A stretch of 32,768 nucleotides of DNA, from contig JAUVTI010000004.1 of the NCBI GenBank assembly GCA_030601605.1, positions 1 through 32,768 of the forward strand. Direction: 5' to 3'. The notes below the pieces were generated by a model. The model did no database searches and was not told the DNA's origin. It was given only the letters and a program-made list of their open reading frames with translations. This document shows positions 9,265 to 17,120 of this stretch, piece by piece; position 1 is the first letter of the stretch; every line of letters begins with the position of its first letter. Made by a program: the position numbers and the translations under genes. The DNA comes from Gemmatimonadales bacterium (GTDB lineage: Bacteria > Gemmatimonadota > Gemmatimonadetes > Gemmatimonadales > GWC2-71-9).

Positions 9265-9683
9265 CCCGCGAGCTCCGCCAGACCATCCCGCCCTACGGCG
9301 CCGACGGCGGTCCTGACCATCTGGCCGTTCTCGAACCGGCCGAAGAAGGGGATCGAGCGGATGCCGTAGCGCTGGCTCACCGCGGGCGAGGCTTCCGTAT
9401 CGACCTTCGCCACGAGCAGCTTGCCGGCGTTGGCCTCTGCGATCTCATCCAGCACCGGTGCCATCACGCGGCACGGTCCGCACCAGTCCGCGTAGAAGTC
9501 CACGAGCACCGGGACTTCGGACTTCAGCACCGTGACGTCGAAGTTCTCCTCCGTCACCTTGACGGGCCGGTCCACCAGGAAGGGCTTGGTGCACTCGGCA
9601 CACTTGGGACGGTCGGCGTGCCGGCTGAGATCCACCTTGTTCAGCTGGCCGCAGAACTGACAGGCGAGAGTGGCACTGGGCAT
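9261..9683 (-). CDS. trxC: Thioredoxin 2 with N-terminal zinc ribbon
   Basis: A cytoplasmic thiol-disulfide reductase of the thioredoxin 2 (TrxC) type. The product is 140 aa. The N-terminal ribbon has Cys8-Cys11 and Cys28-Cys31, the zinc site expected of this subfamily, then a full thioredoxin domain with DFYADWCGPCRV (active cysteines 68 and 71) and the cis-Pro loop IRSIPFF. The ATG at 9683 has a GAGG-type Shine-Dalgarno about nine nt upstream. It lies 35 nt behind a glycoside-hydrolase-like gene and is probably co-transcribed. Its TAG stop overlaps the convergent aminotransferase stop by four nt, so there is no room for an intergenic terminator. The substitution of aromatic residues after the cis-Pro (usually Thr) is mildly unusual. 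Confidence 0.93.
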   Translation of the reverse strand: MPSATLACQFCGQLNKVDLSRHADRPKCAECTKPFLVDRPVKVTEENFDVTVLKSEVPVLVDFYADWCGPCRVMAPVLDEIAEANAGKLLVAKVDTEASPAVSQRYGIRSIPFFGRFENGQMVRTAVGAVGRDGLAELAG

Positions 9684-9718
9684 CGCGTCGGACCTCGTTC
9701 TCGAATTCTGCGCACGTC

Positions 9719-10750
9719 TTAGGTGCCTGAATAGTACCGCCGCACCACCGCCTCCGCAGGCTTCCCCTGGGGGGTGAAGTCGCGCTCGTAGTCGGTGTCG
9801 GATCGGGCGTCGGGCCGCCACTTCCACCAGTAGAAACCGGCGAACCACCGCTCCCGCCATAGCGCGTCGAAGGCCGCCTCGTAGGCGCTGGCCTGGAGCT
9901 CCCAGTCGCGGGCGCCCGAGATCTCCCAGTTCCAGGGATGGACCGTCGCACCGCCGTGGGACTTGTAGCCTATCTCGGTGAACAGCACTCGCTTGCCGGC
10001 GGCTGCGCTCACCTGGGCCAGTCGGTGCCTGATCGGAACCCATGCTTCCCGCAGCCGGTCGCTGCGTCCCGCAGGATCGTCCGCTCCACCCGGATCGGCG
10101 AGCTCGAAGTACGCCTGCACGCCGATCAGGTCGAGGGCGTCCCACCACGGGACCCGATCGTAATCGTCCCAGTTGGCCGCGTAGGTGAGCCACCCGCGGA
10201 AGCTCTCCCGCGCGGACGCGATCGTGCTGCGCCACTCGGACTGGCGGTGCACCGTCCCGCGGAGCTCGGTGCCCACGCTCAGGCCCACCGCGCGCATCTC
10301 ATCGGCCAGTTCGGCGTAATGCAGCAGGAAGTCGCCGTAGGACGCGAACCACGCCTGCCACGCGTCCTCATCGTCCATTCTCACTTCGCCGCGCCAGTGC
10401 CCGTCCACGAAGTCGGACAGCGTGGGCAGGAGCAGCACCCTCAGCCCCGCGTCCCGGGCCATGCGGCCCGTTGCCAGCAGCCCCTCATCGGTGAGGGACC
10501 AGTCCGTGTCCTCTCCCGCGTATCGCAGCACCACGGGATCGGTGTGGCGCCGCATGTATCCGAATGAGAACAACGCCAGGTGGGTCGCGCCCAGGTCGGC
10601 GAGGGCCGCGAAGTCATCGCCCGAGGGCCTGGTGCGGTACGCGTCGAATCCGATGCCGCGCTGCGGTCCCGGCGCGGGAGCCAGCCGGCCGCGGCGCGCG
10701 CAGGCGAGGGCGAGCGCGCCTGCGGAGGCGATGAAGGTGCGGCGGCGCAT
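9719..10750 (-). CDS. Exported GH113-like glycoside hydrolase-fold protein
   Basis: A TIM-barrel protein resembling glycoside hydrolase family 113 (beta-mannanase-like), 343 aa from ATG 10750. A TTG four codons upstream is possible; no clear Shine-Dalgarno favours either. The N-terminus RRRTFIASAGALALAC is a Tat- or Sec-type signal, perhaps lipoprotein, although the residues before the Cys are not a canonical lipobox. Two candidate catalytic glutamates lie on conserved strands: Glu162 in LSVGTELRG (acid/base position) and Glu259 in RVLFTEIGYKS (nucleophile position). Aromatic residues such as FYWWKW could line a sugar cleft. The gene precedes trxC by 35 nt and is divergent from the Cys/Met enzyme. 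Fold and export are fairly secure; activity and substrate are not. Confidence 0.78.
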   Translation of the reverse strand: MRRRTFIASAGALALACARRGRLAPAPGPQRGIGFDAYRTRPSGDDFAALADLGATHLALFSFGYMRRHTDPVVLRYAGEDTDWSLTDEGLLATGRMARDAGLRVLLLPTLSDFVDGHWRGEVRMDDEDAWQAWFASYGDFLLHYAELADEMRAVGLSVGTELRGTVHRQSEWRSTIASARESFRGWLTYAANWDDYDRVPWWDALDLIGVQAYFELADPGGADDPAGRSDRLREAWVPIRHRLAQVSAAAGKRVLFTEIGYKSHGGATVHPWNWEISGARDWELQASAYEAAFDALWRERWFAGFYWWKWRPDARSDTDYERDFTPQGKPAEAVVRRYYSGT

Positions 10751-10772
10751 GGGTCGAATCAATCTAATCTCA

Positions 10773-10790
10773 ACTGTAACAGTCGGTTAC
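10773..10790. promoter_or_regulatory. Overlapping inverted repeats in a divergent intergenic region
   Basis: ACTGT-a-ACAGT (10773-10783) is a perfect 5-bp-arm inverted repeat, and GTAAC-N5-GTTAC (10776-10790) overlaps it. They sit 23 nt upstream of the GH113-like start and upstream of the promoter elements of the plus-strand PLP gene. This could be an operator for either gene. The arms are short, so chance occurrence is possible. Confidence 0.3.
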
Positions 10791-10802
10791 GCTCGCTATG
10801 GC

Positions 10803-10839
10803 TTGACCTCGGTCTGCGACCGGACGATTCTTCTATACT
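10803..10839 (+). promoter_or_regulatory. Candidate promoter with internal palindrome for the Cys/Met PLP gene
   Basis: TTGACC (10803-10808) and a good -10, TATACT (10834-10839), precede the GTG at 10861, but they are 25 nt apart, too long for standard sigma-70 spacing. At 17 nt there is only GATTCT. A 13-bp palindrome CGGTC-TGC-GACCG (10810-10822) fills the spacer and could be an activator or repressor site. TATACT is the most credible element here. Confidence 0.35.
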
Positions 10840-10860
10840 GGACTTTGCGGGAGGGGAGCG

Positions 10861-12234
10861 GTGGCGAAATACTACAAGGAACGCGTGAGCGGCAAGATAA
10901 AGCAGCAGCCCGAGACGATGATGATCGGGGACAAGAAGCTGCAGCCGGAGAGCATGATGATGAGCTACGGGTACGACCCGTCGCTCTCCGAAGGGGCCAT
11001 CAAGTGCCCCATCTTCCAGACATCGACTTTCGTATTCAAGAACTCCGAGGCCGGCAAGGCGTTCTTCGAGATCGCCCTGGGGCTGCGCGAGCAGGGGCCC
11101 AAGGAGGAGATGGGGCTCATCTACAGCCGGCTCAACAACCCGGACCTGGAGATCCTCGAGGACCGGCTCTGCCTGTGGGACGGCGCCGAGCTCGGCGCGG
11201 CGTTCCAGAGCGGGATGGCGGCGATCGCCACCTCCCTGCTCACCTTCTGCCGGCCGGGTGACGTATTGGTGATCAGCCAGCCGCTGTACGGGGGCACCGA
11301 GTACCTGATTCACCACTACCTCCCCGAGTTCGGGATCGAAGTCGTGGGCTTCCCTGCGGGTGTGCCCACGGCCGAGATCGCGGAGAGCGTGCGAGAGCGG
11401 GTCGCGGGCCGCAGGGTGCCCGCGGTGCTGAGCGAGACGCCGGCCAACCCCACCAACGGCCTGGTGGACATCGAGGGCGCGGTGGAGCTCGCGCGCTCGC
11501 TGGCACAGGGCGGCGAGCGGCCGGTGGTCATGGTAGACAACACGTTCCTGGGCCCCGTGTTCCAGCACCCCCTCGAGCACGGCGCCGACCTGGTGATCTA
11601 CTCGGCGACCAAGTTCATCGGAGGCCACAGTGATGTGATCGCCGGTGCGTGCGTCGGCCGGCGAGAGGTGGTGGAGAAGATCCGCACGCTCCGGACCTTC
11701 ATTGGGACCGCGGCGGGACCGTGGACCGGCTGGCTGCTGATGCGCAGCCTCGAGACGCTCAAGATGCGCATGACCGCGCAGATGAAGAATGCCCAGTACG
11801 TGGCACGCTTCCTGAGCCAGCATCCGAAGATCAAGCACGTGAACTACCTCGGTTTGCTATCCGAGGACGACCCGATGATCGCGGTGTACCGCAAGCAGTG
11901 CGTGGCGCCGGGTTCCCTCATCTCGTTCGAGGTCGAGGGCGGGGAGAAGGGCGCGTTCCAGTTCCTCAACGCTCTCAAGTTGATTAGCCTCGCCGTGAGC
12001 CTCGGAGGGACCGAGTCCCTGGCGGAGCATCCGGGGACCATGACCCACGCCGACATAGACCCGGCGGAGCGCGAACGGCTGGGCATCACACCGGGACTGG
12101 CGCGCATCTCCGTCGGCGTGGAGCACTTCGAGGATCTGATCGCCGATGTTGGGCAGGCGCTGGACGCAGTCGGCAGCGCAGACGGCAAGGTGCCCGCCGC
12201 TGCTGGGCCGGAGGTTGTGAGGGCGGGGCGGTAG
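10861..12234 (+). CDS. Cys/Met-metabolism PLP enzyme (methionine gamma-lyase / cystathionine synthase-like)
   Basis: A trans-sulfuration family enzyme (fold-type I PLP) acting on sulfur amino acids in the cytoplasm. The product is 457 aa; GTG 10861 is preceded by GGGAGGGGA. Seen: IYSRLNNPD (phosphate contacts), FQSGMAAIAT, SQPLYGGTEY (PLP-stacking Tyr), MVDNTFLGP (pyridine Asp), SATKFIGGHSD with Schiff-base Lys251, and the C-terminal SLGGTESLAEHP and RISVGVEH motifs. It is longer than a typical 380-400 aa homologue, mostly through an N-terminal extension of about 45 residues rich in Lys and Met. It stands alone between a divergent regulatory region and a strong terminator. Gamma-lyase, gamma-synthase and homocysteine-forming sulfhydrylase activities cannot be separated by eye. 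Confidence 0.9.
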   Translation: MAKYYKERVSGKIKQQPETMMIGDKKLQPESMMMSYGYDPSLSEGAIKCPIFQTSTFVFKNSEAGKAFFEIALGLREQGPKEEMGLIYSRLNNPDLEILEDRLCLWDGAELGAAFQSGMAAIATSLLTFCRPGDVLVISQPLYGGTEYLIHHYLPEFGIEVVGFPAGVPTAEIAESVRERVAGRRVPAVLSETPANPTNGLVDIEGAVELARSLAQGGERPVVMVDNTFLGPVFQHPLEHGADLVIYSATKFIGGHSDVIAGACVGRREVVEKIRTLRTFIGTAAGPWTGWLLMRSLETLKMRMTAQMKNAQYVARFLSQHPKIKHVNYLGLLSEDDPMIAVYRKQCVAPGSLISFEVEGGEKGAFQFLNALKLISLAVSLGGTESLAEHPGTMTHADIDPAERERLGITPGLARISVGVEHFEDLIADVGQALDAVGSADGKVPAAAGPEVVRAGR

Positions 12235-12261
12235 GCCGCACTCGGGAATGGGTCAAACGAA

Positions 12262-12298
12262 ACGGCGGGAGGCCAGGTGCCTCCCGCCGTCCTTCTTT
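12262..12298. terminator. Strong bidirectional Rho-independent terminator
   Basis: A perfect 12-bp stem (ACGGCGGGAGGC at 12262-12273 with GCCTCCCGCCGT at 12279-12290) and a 5-nt loop are followed by CCTTCTTT on the plus strand. On the minus strand the tail reads TTCGTTTG. It lies between the convergent Cys/Met enzyme and acyl-CoA dehydrogenase genes and can serve both. Confidence 0.85.
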
Positions 12299-12312
12299 GG
12301 GGCTGGCGGCGG

Positions 12313-14193
12313 TCACTCGAACGTCGGGACGCCCTCCTCCTGCCACTGCAACTCGTTCGACATGACCCGCTGCGCCGTCTTGTACACCTTCACGTCGTCG
12401 TTGCTGAAGATCCCCTTCATCCGCGCCTCTATCCGGCGGCGCGACAGGCGGCAGAACGTGTCGGCCAGGTCGGTGGCCGTCTCCGCCTTGGCGCGCTCCT
12501 CCGGCGACTTGCTCGTCTTCATCGCCTGGGCCTGCGAGCACGTCGCGCTCATCGCGAACAGCTCCGCTCCTATCTCCACCATCCGGGCCAGGACGGCCTG
12601 GCGCTTCTCCAGCTTGGGCCCGAAGCGCACGATGGCGTGGAACAGCTTCCGTGCCAGCCGCCGTGATGCACGGTTGACGTAGCGCACGTGCTTCGCCAGC
12701 GATCCGAATTCGGCGTAACGCGGCCAGCGTCCCCATCCGATCCAGCGCGTCGGATACCACCAGGCGTAGTAGAGCCCGGCTCTCACGAGCGCGGCCAGCT
12801 TCGCTCCCACAGCGGCGTCCGGGTCGATTATCGCACCCGCCACCTTGAGGTGTGAGTCTACTGCCTCGCGCGCGATGAACAGGCGCATGATCTCGCTCGA
12901 GCCCTCGAAGATCATGTTGATGCGGAAGTCGCGCATGATGCGCTCGACGGGCTCGCCCACCTCGCCCCGTGCCTTGAGGCTCGGCGCGGACTCGTAGCCC
13001 CGCCCGCTGCGGATCTGCATCGTGTCGTCGATGAGTTCCCAGCCGCGCTCGCTGTTCCACATCTTGGCCATCGCCGCTTCCAGCCGAATGTCGAACCTCG
13101 CCTGGTCCGACATGTTCGCGGCCAGCTCCGCCACCGCCTCCATGGCGAAGGTCGTCGCCGCCATCCGGCCCAGGAGCTGCGCGACCGCGTCGTGCTTGCC
13201 GATGGGGTGACCCCACTGCACGCGTGTCTGGCAGTAGCGGCGCGCGATGCCGAGGCAGGTCTTGGCCGCGCCGACGGCCGCCGCGGGGATCGTGAGCCGG
13301 CCCGTGTTGAGCGTGATGAGGGACAGCTTGAGGCCCTTGCCCAGCCCCAGGAGAATGTTCTCCTTGGGCACGCGCACGTTGGTGAAGCACAGCAGCGCGT
13401 TCTCGATGCCGTGCAGTCCCATGAAGTGGCAGCGGTGCGTCACCTCGACGCCGGGCGAGTCTGACTCTACGATGAAGGCCGTGATCCTGTTGTCCGGGGT
13501 GCGCGCCATCACGACCATGACGTCGGCGATGGTCCCGTTGGTGCACCACAGCTTCTCGCCGTTGATCAGGTACGCCTCCCCGTCGTCGGTGAGCGTGGCG
13601 GTGGTCTGCATCCGGGCTGGGTCGCTGCCGACGTCCGGCTCCGTCAGCGCGAAGGCGCTGATCTCACCCGCCACGAACCGCGGGAAGTATTTCTGCTTCT
13701 GCTCGGGCGTGCCGAACAGCTTGAGTGGCTGTGGCACACCGATGGATTGGTGGGCCGACAGCAGCACGCCGACGGAGCTCTCGTAACAGGTCGCGAGCGA
13801 GATCGCGCGGTTGTAGATGGCCTGGGAGAATCCCAGCCCGCCGTACTCCTCCGGGATCTTGATGGCCATGCACTTGAGGTCGCCGAGCCCCTTGATGACC
13901 GATTCGGGAATCTTGTAGTCCCGATCGATCGCGTCGGCATCTACATTGGCCTTCAGGAACGCCGCGAGCTTGTCCATCCAGGGCTTGGCGCGATCCAGCT
14001 CCGCCTGAGGGATCTGTGGGTAGGGGTGAATCAGCTCGAGGTGCAGCCGGCCGTTGAACAGCTCCTTCACGAAACTGGGAGCGGTCCACTCCGTCTGCCG
14101 TGCCGCCTCTACGACGCGACGCGCCTCGCGCTCGCTGACGTGCTTGTCGGCCGCGGAAGCGGCCTCGTTTTCCTTGTCGGTGACGGTAGTCAT
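12313..14193 (-). CDS. Acyl-CoA dehydrogenase, long (VLCAD/ACAD9-like) form
   Basis: A flavoenzyme for the first, alpha-beta desaturating step of fatty acid beta-oxidation. At 626 aa it exceeds the common 380-400 aa form: a standard core is followed by about 180 extra C-terminal residues, as in very-long-chain dehydrogenases. Seen: EEYGGLGFS, ALTEPDVGSD and WCTNGTIADV (FAD/substrate loops), GRLTIPAAAVGAAK, and RINMIFEGSSEIMRL with the likely catalytic base Glu430. The extension (about 450-626) holds amphipathic and Trp/Tyr-rich stretches such as YYAWWYPTRWIGWGRW that may touch the membrane. ATG 14193 has only a weak Shine-Dalgarno. It is a single gene, divergent from the S9 peptidase across 172 nt and ended by the shared terminator. 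No other beta-oxidation gene is nearby. Confidence 0.92.
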   Translation of the reverse strand: MTTVTDKENEAASAADKHVSEREARRVVEAARQTEWTAPSFVKELFNGRLHLELIHPYPQIPQAELDRAKPWMDKLAAFLKANVDADAIDRDYKIPESVIKGLGDLKCMAIKIPEEYGGLGFSQAIYNRAISLATCYESSVGVLLSAHQSIGVPQPLKLFGTPEQKQKYFPRFVAGEISAFALTEPDVGSDPARMQTTATLTDDGEAYLINGEKLWCTNGTIADVMVVMARTPDNRITAFIVESDSPGVEVTHRCHFMGLHGIENALLCFTNVRVPKENILLGLGKGLKLSLITLNTGRLTIPAAAVGAAKTCLGIARRYCQTRVQWGHPIGKHDAVAQLLGRMAATTFAMEAVAELAANMSDQARFDIRLEAAMAKMWNSERGWELIDDTMQIRSGRGYESAPSLKARGEVGEPVERIMRDFRINMIFEGSSEIMRLFIAREAVDSHLKVAGAIIDPDAAVGAKLAALVRAGLYYAWWYPTRWIGWGRWPRYAEFGSLAKHVRYVNRASRRLARKLFHAIVRFGPKLEKRQAVLARMVEIGAELFAMSATCSQAQAMKTSKSPEERAKAETATDLADTFCRLSRRRIEARMKGIFSNDDVKVYKTAQRVMSNELQWQEEGVPTFE

Positions 14194-14365
14194 GAGACAT
14201 CCAGCGTGGACGTGGACGTACCGTGCGGTGGGAAACCCATCCGCCCCTCTCTACCCTTTGACCAATATAAGGAGGTCGCAGGTTCCCCGCGTTGACGGAT
14301 GGCGGTTGCGTCCTCGCGTGCGGCGAGGCAACATTCGGCGGCGGCATATCCCCAGGAATCCCGTG
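14194..14365. other. Divergent intergenic region between acyl-CoA dehydrogenase and S9 peptidase
   Basis: These 172 nt must hold promoters for both genes. TTGACC (14258-14263), TATAAG (14266-14271) and TTGACG (14292-14297) are visible, but no pair has a proper 16-18 nt spacing. A strong AGGAGGT (14270-14276) is not followed by a start codon at usable distance. I cannot assign a promoter here. Confidence 0.4.
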
Positions 14366-16417
14366 ATGAGACCAGCGATACTCTCCTGCCTGGCGGCGGC
14401 ACTCCTCGTTCCGGCACCGCTCCCGGCGCAGAACGGCGGACGGGCCATCACGATCGACGAGTTCCTATCGCTCGATCGGGTGTCCGATCCGCAGATCTCG
14501 CCCGACGGGCAGTGGGTGGTGTACCAGGTGACCACCACCGACCTGAACGCGAACAGCCGCACCAGCAACCTGTGGCTCGTACCCGCCCGGGGCGGCACCC
14601 CGCGGCAGATCTCGGGCGCCCGGCGCGGCGGCCGCCATGCGCGGTGGTCGCCCGACGGGGGGAGCATCGCCTACGTCACCTCCCGCGCAGGTCCCGCGCA
14701 GGTACAGGTATTCTCGATGACCCGAGGCCGCGCGCAGCGACTGGTGTCGCTCTCCACGGGGGCCGCCGGCGTGATCTGGTCTCCCACCGGAACGCATCTC
14801 GCCTTCGTATCCGACGTGTTCCCCGATTGCCCCGACGACGATTGCAACGCCAGGCGGCTCGAGGCAGCCGGCGAGCGGCCCAGCGGCGCGCGCGCCTACG
14901 AGGAGCTGCTGTTCCGGCACTGGACGACGTGGGACGACGGGCGGCGCAGCCACCTCTTCGTTGTCCCCGCAGGCGGGGGCACGCCCGTCGACCTCACGGC
15001 CGGGAAGCCGTACCACGTGCCGCCAGCGCCGTTTGGGGGCTCCGCCGACTACGCGTTCACGGCGGACGGGCAAGCGCTCGTCTTCACGGCCAAGGTCGGC
15101 GCCGACGGCGCCTGGCATACGAACACCGACGTTTATCAGGTGCCCCTGGAGGGTGGCGAGCTGCGCAATCTCACATCCGGACTGCGGGGAGCCGAACGGC
15201 ACCCGTCACCTTCGCCTGACGGGCGATCTCTCGCCTTCCTCTCGCAGGAGCGTGCCGGGTTCGAATCGGACAGGTGGCGTCTCATGGTGCGTGAGCTGAC
15301 GACGGGACGCGTACGCGAGGTCACGCGCGACTTCGATCGGTGGGTGTCCGACTACCTGTGGCTCCCCAACTCGCGGGAGCTCGTGTTCACGGCCCAGGAC
15401 GGCCACCGCAACGTGGTCTACCGGACCAATGTCCAGGGTCGTGTCGAGGCGCTGCTCAGGTGGGGCAACAGCTCGCAGCTGTCCATTTCGGGCGACGGAA
15501 ACACATTGGCGTTCGTGAACGACGCAATCGACCGGCCCGGCCAGGTCTATGCCTGGACGATCAACGCCGGGGGCCAGCCGCGGCGCCTCACCGAACTCAA
15601 CGATGAGTTGCTGCAGCAGGTGCAGATGTACCCCGCAGAGCAGATCAGCTGGGTTGGGGCTGACGGCAACACGGTGCGGGGCATGTTGGTGCGGCCGCCA
15701 CAGTACGAGCGGGGCAAGCGCTACCCGTTGCTCGTGCTGATCCATGGCGGGCCCCAGGGGGCGTGGCGCGACAACTTCCACTCGCGCTGGAATGCACAGA
15801 TGTTCGCCGCACCGGGATACGTCACGGTGCTGCTCAACCCGCGGGGCTCCACGGGGTTCGGCCAACGGTTCGTGGACCAGATCTCACAGGACTGGGGCGG
15901 CAGGGTCTACATCGACGTCATGGCCGGAGTGGAGCACGCCGCGCGACTGAGGTTCGTCGACTCGACTCGGATCGCGGCGGCGGGCGGATCATACGGCGGC
16001 TACATGATCAACTGGATCAACGGCCACTCCGATCGATTCGACGCGCTCATCAGCCACGCCGGGATCTACAACCTCGAGTCGTTCTACGGGGCCACCGAGG
16101 AGCTGTGGTTCCCCGAGTGGGAGTTCTCCGCCCCACCCTGGGAGAATCGCACGTACTACGAGCAGTGGTCGCCGCACCGGTTCGCGCAGAACTTCCAGAC
16201 GCCGACGCTGGTAATACACGGGGCTCTGGACTTCCGTGTGCCGGACACACAGGGGCTGGAGACGTTCACGGCACTGCGCCGTCAGGGCGTGCCGGCCCGG
16301 TTGCTCTACTTTCCCGACGAGGGACACTGGATCAACCGGCCGCAGAACCAGCTCGTCTGGTGGAGCGAGGTCCACGGCTGGCTGGACAGGTACCTCGGCC
16401 AGACCGCGGCCCAGTGA
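14366..16417 (+). CDS. Secreted S9 family prolyl oligopeptidase-type peptidase
   Basis: A serine peptidase of the dipeptidyl-peptidase IV / acylaminoacyl-peptidase group that likely cleaves short peptides in the periplasm. The product is 683 aa; ATG 14366 has AGGA eight nt upstream. Residues 1-20 form a Sec signal (RPAILSCLAAALLVPAPLPA) with cleavage probably after PLPA or PLPAQ. The N-terminal part is a beta-propeller with recurring SPDG-type blades (ISPDGQW, WSPDGGS, PSPDGRS). The C-terminal alpha/beta-hydrolase domain carries the complete triad: Ser542 in GGSYGGYM, Asp622 in HGALDFRVP and His654 in DEGHWINRP. It lies 55 nt ahead of a phosphoribosyltransferase-like gene with its own -10-like element, so co-transcription is uncertain. 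Confidence 0.94.
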   Translation: MRPAILSCLAAALLVPAPLPAQNGGRAITIDEFLSLDRVSDPQISPDGQWVVYQVTTTDLNANSRTSNLWLVPARGGTPRQISGARRGGRHARWSPDGGSIAYVTSRAGPAQVQVFSMTRGRAQRLVSLSTGAAGVIWSPTGTHLAFVSDVFPDCPDDDCNARRLEAAGERPSGARAYEELLFRHWTTWDDGRRSHLFVVPAGGGTPVDLTAGKPYHVPPAPFGGSADYAFTADGQALVFTAKVGADGAWHTNTDVYQVPLEGGELRNLTSGLRGAERHPSPSPDGRSLAFLSQERAGFESDRWRLMVRELTTGRVREVTRDFDRWVSDYLWLPNSRELVFTAQDGHRNVVYRTNVQGRVEALLRWGNSSQLSISGDGNTLAFVNDAIDRPGQVYAWTINAGGQPRRLTELNDELLQQVQMYPAEQISWVGADGNTVRGMLVRPPQYERGKRYPLLVLIHGGPQGAWRDNFHSRWNAQMFAAPGYVTVLLNPRGSTGFGQRFVDQISQDWGGRVYIDVMAGVEHAARLRFVDSTRIAAAGGSYGGYMINWINGHSDRFDALISHAGIYNLESFYGATEELWFPEWEFSAPPWENRTYYEQWSPHRFAQNFQTPTLVIHGALDFRVPDTQGLETFTALRRQGVPARLLYFPDEGHWINRPQNQLVWWSEVHGWLDRYLGQTAAQ

Positions 16418-16456
16418 TTCCGGATACGGCGCTGTCGGCAGAGGGGTACGACTCCC

Positions 16457-16462
16457 TATATT
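16457..16462 (+). promoter_or_regulatory. Candidate -10 element placing the next gene close to leaderless
   Basis: TATATT ends 10 nt before the ATG at 16473, so transcription would begin a few bases from the start codon. No Shine-Dalgarno is seen before the ATG. No -35 consensus is seen 17 nt upstream, which weakens the call. Confidence 0.35.
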
Positions 16463-16472
16463 CGCTGGGATC

Positions 16473-17120
16473 ATGACCGCAGACGTCGAGGCACTCTATC
16501 CATCCCGATCCGGGGCCGGCGCACAGCTGGGGCGGCAGGTCTATCAGTACATAAACCCGCCCACCCTGGTGCTGGGGATCACTCCCAGCGGGGTGGAGGT
16601 CGCCGCCAACGTCGCCAAGGCGATGGGCTGCAAGTTCGACGTCATCGTCGCGGCCCACGTACGGCTCGAGGGGCTGGGCATCGTGGGAGCGCTGGCAGAG
16701 GACTCGGAGATCGTGTTGGACCCGGAGTTCCAGCCCCGGTTCGGAATCGTGGAGGCGCTGGACGAGGCCATCGACGCGGCCCGGCGGGCCATCAAGACCG
16801 AGCGCCTTCTGTTCCGCGGCACCCGCGAGCTCCGCTCGGTCGAGCGCCAGAACGTGGTCATCGTCGACGGCCACCTGACTACGGCCTGGAAGACGCTGGC
16901 GGCGGTCGAGGCCATCAAGGGCAAGGACCCTGCGTACATCATGATAGCTGCCCCCGTCAGCACCCAGCCGGTCCACGCGAAGATGCGCGCGCGGCGCCTT
17001 CAATTCGTGTGCCCGTCGGTCCTCATGGACCCGGCCGGACACCCCCGCCCATTTGGTGATCCACAGGATCCCAGCGCAGAGAGACTCCGCAGCATTGTGG
17101 TTGCACGCGAAGCGGCGTAG
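16473..17120 (+). CDS. Phosphoribosyltransferase-fold protein with atypical PRPP loop
   Basis: The 215-aa product resembles stand-alone PRTase-domain proteins: an early LVLGITPSGVEVAANVAKA segment (32-50, flexible-loop side), then a central VVIVDGHLTTAWKTLAAVEA (about 128-147) at the position of the PRPP-binding loop. The usual loop reads hydrophobic-DD-G-x-A-T-G-x-T. Here the first Asp is Val131 and the Gly after Thr is another Thr, so PRPP chemistry may be altered or lost. The family contains nucleotide salvage enzymes, regulators and uncharacterised members. It has no Shine-Dalgarno and may be leaderless. Its 3' end overlaps the predicted start of the PIG-L gene, suggesting it heads that transcript. 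The fold call is fairly good; the function is unknown. Confidence 0.7.
   Translation: MTADVEALYPSRSGAGAQLGRQVYQYINPPTLVLGITPSGVEVAANVAKAMGCKFDVIVAAHVRLEGLGIVGALAEDSEIVLDPEFQPRFGIVEALDEAIDAARRAIKTERLLFRGTRELRSVERQNVVIVDGHLTTAWKTLAAVEAIKGKDPAYIMIAAPVSTQPVHAKMRARRLQFVCPSVLMDPAGHPRPFGDPQDPSAERLRSIVVAREAA

Noticed and set aside
12086-13549. A 487-codon frame overlapping the acyl-CoA dehydrogenase in another reading frame
   Set aside because: It crosses the terminator and the end of the convergent gene, and has no recognisable domain.
14270-14320. A strong AGGAGGT followed by an ATG at 14299
   Set aside because: The spacing of 22 nt is too long, and the frame opened by that ATG runs as an out-of-frame shadow of the S9 peptidase.
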